Of a DNA stretch of 9,546 nucleotides, positions 6,427 through 9,546 are shown in pieces. The DNA lies in the NCBI GenBank assembly GCA_900555215.1, contig USKR01000028.1, positions 1 to 9,546 of the forward strand, given 5' to 3'. How positions within the stretch are numbered: the first letter of the stretch is position 1; every line of letters starts with the position of its first letter. Origin of the DNA: an uncultured Ruminococcus sp. Lineage in GTDB: Bacteria > Bacillota > Clostridia > Lachnospirales > Lachnospiraceae. Under the pieces are notes generated by a model. That model had not been told where the DNA came from. It saw only the letters and a program-made list of their open reading frames with translations, and did not search any database. The translations under genes were made by a program, and so were the position numbers.

Positions 6427-8349
6427 ATGGCAAAGAGAAAGGGAAACAGAAAAAAGAATACAGGTGCAGCAAAGCAGAGCGAGGCAGCGGTCAAGTCTGA
6501 GGCAGCAGACCGGCCGGCGGCGGAGGAGGACCGTGTGTTTACAGAGAGGCTGAGCCGCCACCATGATGAGCTGCGCTGGCTGTATATGGAGTTATATGGA
6601 AATTCTGATATGTTCGCAGAACTCTGCGGTCAGATGAAGCGTTATTATGATTCGAGAAAAGAGAGCCTCAAGGCTCTTGACTTAAAGCGGGAAAAAGAAG
6701 GGAAATGGTACCGCAGCCGGGATATGGTCGGCATGATGATGTATATCGACAACTTTGCCGGGAACCTCAAAGGAGTGCAGGAAAAGCTTCCGTATCTTGA
6801 GAAATGCAATGTGAATTATATCCATCTCATGCCTTTCCTTGATTCGCCAAAGGGCAGGTCTGACGGCGGGTATGCGGTGGCGGATTTCCGCAAAGTGAAG
6901 CCGGACTTGGGGACCATGGACGACCTGGCAGGACTGGCGGACAAATGCCATGAAAAGGGCATCAGCCTGTGCATGGACTTTGTCATGAACCATACGTCCG
7001 AGGACCACGAGTGGGCGGTGAAGGCGCGCCAGGGAGACGGCGAATACATGAGCCGCTATTTCTTCTATGCAGACCCGTCGATCCCTGCGGAATACGAGAA
7101 GACCGTGCCCCAGGTATTTCCGACAACGGCACCGGGAAATTTTACCTGGCTGCCGGAGATTGGACATTATGTGATGACCACGTTTTATCCATATCAGTGG
7201 GATTTAAATTACCGCAATCCGAGAGTGTTTAATGAAATGATGTACAACTTCCTCTATCTGGCAAATCAGGGGATGGATATCATCCGCATCGACGCGGTTC
7301 CCTATATCTGGAAGGAACTGGGGACAAACTGTCGGAATCTGCAGCAGGTGCATACGATCGTGAGGATGATGAGGATGATCGGCGAGATCGTGTGCCCGGG
7401 CATCGTGCTCCTTGGAGAAGTGGTCATGGAGCCGGAAAAAGTGGCGCCGTATTTCGGCACAGTGGAAAAGCCGGAATGCCACATGCTTTACAATGTCACC
7501 ACAATGGCAACGACGTGGAACACTGTGGCGACACGGGATGTGCGGCTTTTGAGAAAGCAGATGGATATCGTCTGCTCGCTTCCGAAAGAGTATACATTCT
7601 TGAATTATCTGAGGTGCCATGACGATATCGGCTGGGGTCTGGATTATGCCACACTCAGCGAGTGGGGTATGAAAGAAGTGCCGCACAAGAAATACCTGAA
7701 CGATTATTTTCTGGGCAGGACAGAAGGCAGTGTCAGCAGGGGCGAGCTGTACAATGAAGACCCGGTGACAGGGGACGCCCGCTTCTGCGCCACCACGGCT
7801 TCCATGTGCGGGATCGAAAGCGCCGGCTTCGAGCAGGATGAGGAGAAAATGGAGCGCGTGGTGGTAAAAGACATCATGCTCCACGCATACATGTTTACCC
7901 AGTCCGGTATTCCTATGCTCTACAGTGGGGATGAGATCGGTCAGGTCAATGACTATACATACAAAGACGACCCGGATAAAGCGCCGGACTCCCGCTATAT
8001 CCACAGAGGAAAATTCTGCTGGGATCTGGCAGAAAATATAGAGAAGGAGGGAAGCGTGCAGGAAAAGATCTTCCATGCCCTCACCAGGCTGGAAGAAATC
8101 CGCAGGAACGATGCTGTTTTCAACGCGGACGCAGAGGTATACACAAAAGATTACAGCGACACATCTATCCTCTGGATCGTCAGAAAGGCGGAAGGAAGAG
8201 AACTTCACGCGGTATTCAACTTCAGCGATGAGGAAAAAGAAATCTGGATGCCTGAGGTCACAGAATATACAGATCTGTTGACCGGAAAGACAGAAATGAT
8301 AGAAAAAAGCAGAGTGCAGTCATGGGATTTCTTCTGGCTGGAGAAATAA
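6427..8349 (+). CDS. GH13 amylosucrase-like enzyme (sucrose hydrolase or glucosyltransferase, subfamily GH13_4 type)
   Basis: This 640-residue enzyme aligns by eye along its length with Neisseria amylosucrase (about 636 residues). Visible motifs are RSDGGYAV (144-151, Asp146), DFVMNHTSEDHEW (184-196, His189), QWDLNY (257-262), DIIRIDAVPYIWK (284-296) with nucleophile Asp289, LLGEVVM (328-334) with acid/base Glu331, RCHDDIG (396-402) with His398 and the transition-state Asp399, and DSRYIHR (521-527) with Arg523. By recalled numbering these match amylosucrase D144, H187, D286, E328, H392, D393 and R509, including the sucrose-pocket salt bridge pair. The first ~35 residues are a basic then Ala/Glu-rich extension. 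The chosen ATG has GGGGGAG (6413-6419) seven bases upstream, overlapping the preceding gene's end. Beside alpha-galactosidase it probably consumes the sucrose freed from raffinose. Hydrolysis versus alpha-glucan synthesis cannot be settled from sequence. Confidence 0.9.
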   Translation: MAKRKGNRKKNTGAAKQSEAAVKSEAADRPAAEEDRVFTERLSRHHDELRWLYMELYGNSDMFAELCGQMKRYYDSRKESLKALDLKREKEGKWYRSRDMVGMMMYIDNFAGNLKGVQEKLPYLEKCNVNYIHLMPFLDSPKGRSDGGYAVADFRKVKPDLGTMDDLAGLADKCHEKGISLCMDFVMNHTSEDHEWAVKARQGDGEYMSRYFFYADPSIPAEYEKTVPQVFPTTAPGNFTWLPEIGHYVMTTFYPYQWDLNYRNPRVFNEMMYNFLYLANQGMDIIRIDAVPYIWKELGTNCRNLQQVHTIVRMMRMIGEIVCPGIVLLGEVVMEPEKVAPYFGTVEKPECHMLYNVTTMATTWNTVATRDVRLLRKQMDIVCSLPKEYTFLNYLRCHDDIGWGLDYATLSEWGMKEVPHKKYLNDYFLGRTEGSVSRGELYNEDPVTGDARFCATTASMCGIESAGFEQDEEKMERVVVKDIMLHAYMFTQSGIPMLYSGDEIGQVNDYTYKDDPDKAPDSRYIHRGKFCWDLAENIEKEGSVQEKIFHALTRLEEIRRNDAVFNADAEVYTKDYSDTSILWIVRKAEGRELHAVFNFSDEEKEIWMPEVTEYTDLLTGKTEMIEKSRVQSWDFFWLEK

Positions 8350-8357
8350 ATCCAGAT

Positions 8358-8954
8358 TTACTGTCCATTTTCACTGTACACTTCAAAGGATTTTTCCATT
8401 TTTTCAAGTATTTCCGAATACTGACGGAAAGCGCTCCTCATTTCCATTTCATTAAAGGGCTGGTTTTTATAGCAGATCCTGTGTTCCATTGCTGCCCAGA
8501 AATCCATGGATATGGTGCGGAACTGGATTTCCACGGGATAATACTCCATCCCTTCCATGTAGTAGATCGGGACGCCGAGGATGAGGTGATAGCTGCGGTA
8601 GCCGTTGGGCTTCGGAGTATTTATGTAATCTTTTTCTTTAATGACTATCAGATCGGACTGCTTTTTCAGACAGCAGACAAGGTGCCGTATATCACGTTCA
8701 AAAAAGCAGATCACGCGGACGCCCGCTATATCATGCAGGGTTGTTTTTGCATCATCCGGGCTTGTACCCGCACGTTTCTTTTTCAGCTTCTGTTCGATAC
8801 TGGTTTTATCTTTGATACGGCTGCTGATCCCGTGAATGGGACGCACTTCTTCCTGCTCGCCGGCCTGATGGTTCAGGACTTCCAGCCGGGCGAGGATCAG
8901 GCTGACAGCATCGGAATACGGATGGATCAGCTCGTAGTATTGTTCTTTTGTCAT
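8358..8954 (-). CDS. Small alarmone synthetase, RelP/RelQ type (GTP pyrophosphokinase domain)
   Basis: This protein of about 198 residues has only the (p)ppGpp synthetase domain, with no hydrolase, TGS or ACT domain, as in RelQ/YjbM and RelP/YwaC. It would transfer pyrophosphate from ATP to GTP or GDP. In the 198-residue numbering the motifs are SSRIKDKTSIEQKL (44-57, Arg46), LHDIAGVRV (73-81, Mg-binding Asp75), YINTPKPNGYRSYHLI (110-125, Tyr119 for guanine stacking), and VEIQFRT (141-147, catalytic Glu142) followed by DFWAAMEH (151-158). The start at 8954 is preferred because AGGGAG (8965-8970) lies ten bases upstream; an ATG at 8963 is only one base from it. The gene converges on the sugar cluster with 8 bp between stop codons and diverges from the Crp/Fnr-like gene. 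Assignment to RelP versus RelQ is unsettled. Confidence 0.93.
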   Translation of the reverse strand: MTKEQYYELIHPYSDAVSLILARLEVLNHQAGEQEEVRPIHGISSRIKDKTSIEQKLKKKRAGTSPDDAKTTLHDIAGVRVICFFERDIRHLVCCLKKQSDLIVIKEKDYINTPKPNGYRSYHLILGVPIYYMEGMEYYPVEIQFRTISMDFWAAMEHRICYKNQPFNEMEMRSAFRQYSEILEKMEKSFEVYSENGQ

Positions 8955-9022
8955 CTGTATCATACTCCCTTCAACAACATTGATTAGTTTATTGCAAAAT
9001 TGTGAAGAAGATGTGTTTGAAA

Positions 9023-9040
9023 TATTATGGTTTCATAATA
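9023..9040 (+). promoter_or_regulatory. 7-bp inverted repeat in the divergent intergenic region, candidate operator
   Basis: TATTATG (9023-9029) and CATAATA (9034-9040) are perfect inverted arms around GTTT. The site sits about 70 bp before the alarmone synthetase start and about 120 bp before the Crp/Fnr-like start. A dimeric regulator could bind it. It does not match the Crp (TGTGA/TCACA) or Fnr (TTGAT/ATCAA) consensus. Each arm also contains CATAAT on one strand, one mismatch from a -10 box. AT-rich composition makes chance occurrence possible. Confidence 0.3.
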
Positions 9041-9105
9041 AAAGCATAAAGTATGGGACCTGATGCATGGAAAGGAAAAATAGTTCAGTATTTACTTGCA
9101 GAATA

Positions 9106-9114
9106 TGATATACT
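9106..9114 (+). promoter_or_regulatory. Extended -10 promoter of the Crp/Fnr-like gene
   Basis: TGATATACT has the TGn extension followed by TATACT, one mismatch from TATAAT. No clear -35 box is found at 15-19 bases upstream. Transcription would start near 9121, about 20 bases before the coding start, just ahead of the ribosome site AAGGGAG (9131-9137). Confidence 0.5.
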
Positions 9115-9143
9115 TGTTTTACTGTTGAATAAGGGAGAATATG

Positions 9144-9546
9144 ATGGACAGATATTTAGAAGAGATGTTAAAAAAGGCTTTTCCTTTCTGGACTGACCTT
9201 ACGGAGGAGCAGAGGAGGAATGTTCAGACAAATACAGTAAGAAATCTGTGCCATAAGAAAACAAGGCTTCATTTCGGAGGAGGAGAGTGCGCGGGAGTCC
9301 AGATCATTGCTCAGGGAAGAGCCCGTGTCTTTATTACTTCTCCGGGAGGCGGGGATATTACCCTGTTCCGGCTGCTGGAAGGGGATGTGAGTATCCTCAG
9401 CGCGGCATGTATGATGAACGGCATGGATATTGAGCTGGATATGGAGATGGAGACAGAATGCGTAATATACACGATACCGAAAAAGATTTACCGGAAGCTG
9501 TATGATGAGAGCAGCGCGGTGAAAGAATATACGATGGAAATGATAT
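9144..9546 (+). CDS. Crp/Fnr-family transcriptional regulator, N-terminal part (cut by window end)
   Basis: The first 134 codons of an open frame reach the window edge. The visible part is a cyclic-nucleotide-binding-like beta-barrel domain. A helical start (MDRYLEEMLKKAFPFW) is followed by glycine-marked strands (FGGGECAGV at 44-52, QGRARVFITSPGGG at 57-70) and the cassette region LFRLLEGDVSILSAA (74-88). In cAMP-binding proteins this cassette has a Gly-Glu and an Arg that holds the phosphate. Here the Glu is Asp81 and no Arg is present, so classical cAMP binding is unlikely. No FNR-type N-terminal cysteine cluster is seen. The DNA-binding helix-turn-helix would lie beyond the window. Two adjacent ATGs occur (9141 and 9144). 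AAGGGAG (9131-9137) is three bases from the first and six from the second, so the second is preferred. The ligand and targets are unknown. Confidence 0.8.
   Translation, partial: MDRYLEEMLKKAFPFWTDLTEEQRRNVQTNTVRNLCHKKTRLHFGGGECAGVQIIAQGRARVFITSPGGGDITLFRLLEGDVSILSAACMMNGMDIELDMEMETECVIYTIPKKIYRKLYDESSAVKEYTMEMI

Noticed and set aside
7204..8208. Long minus-strand open frame (334 codons) opposite the GH13 gene
   Set aside because: It lies antisense to conserved catalytic motifs of the amylosucrase-like enzyme, and its His/Cys-rich translation looks like a codon-bias shadow.
8338..8355. CTGGA/TCCAG hairpin at the end of the GH13 gene as a terminator
   Set aside because: The stem is only five base pairs with an eight-base loop and no T-run follows.
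8322..8987. Plus-strand open frame (221 codons) covering the alarmone synthetase gene
   Set aside because: The minus strand holds all the RelA/SpoT synthetase motifs; the plus frame resembles nothing and starts inside the GH13 gene.
8978..8996. Fnr-like site starting TTGAT in the right intergenic region
   Set aside because: Only one half-site matches; no ATCAA lies at the required spacing.

Overview
The window looks like a chromosomal segment from a gut-type Clostridia, most likely a Lachnospiraceae member. This is inferred from the Gram-positive carbohydrate ABC transporter with a lipoprotein binding subunit, strong AGGAGG-like ribosome sites, moderate GC content, and a Crp/Fnr-like protein of a type I associate with that family. 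No rRNA, tRNA, CRISPR array, phage gene or insertion sequence was seen.

Layout. Positions 41-901 (minus) encode an AraC-family regulator. It is divergent, across about 200 bp of AT-rich regulatory DNA, from a plus-strand cluster that fills 1099-8349. The cluster holds a sugar-binding lipoprotein, two ABC permeases (overlapping by one base), a hairpin terminator, a GH36 alpha-galactosidase, and a GH13 enzyme of the amylosucrase/sucrose hydrolase type that starts four bases after the alpha-galactosidase stop codon. The cluster meets, tail to tail with 8 bp between stop codons, a minus-strand small alarmone synthetase (RelP/RelQ type). Divergent from that gene, and cut by the window end, is a Crp/Fnr-like regulator.

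How it fits together (inference from families and gene order). The locus looks like a raffinose-family oligosaccharide system. The lipoprotein and two permeases import raffinose, stachyose or melibiose, using an ATPase not encoded here and probably a shared MsmK-like subunit. The cytoplasmic alpha-galactosidase removes galactose, leaving sucrose from raffinose. The GH13 enzyme then acts on that sucrose, so it takes the place usually held by sucrose phosphorylase or sucrose-6-phosphate hydrolase. The AraC protein is the likely substrate-responsive activator. A terminator after the permeases could set different expression levels for transport and hydrolysis.

The right end (alarmone synthetase and Crp/Fnr-like gene) appears to be a separate stress or regulatory unit. 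I see no wholly new system. The points most worth a second look are the altered acceptor-site residue in the amylosucrase-like enzyme, the apparent loss of the pppGpp allosteric residues in the alarmone synthetase, and the inverted repeats in the two divergent intergenic regions.
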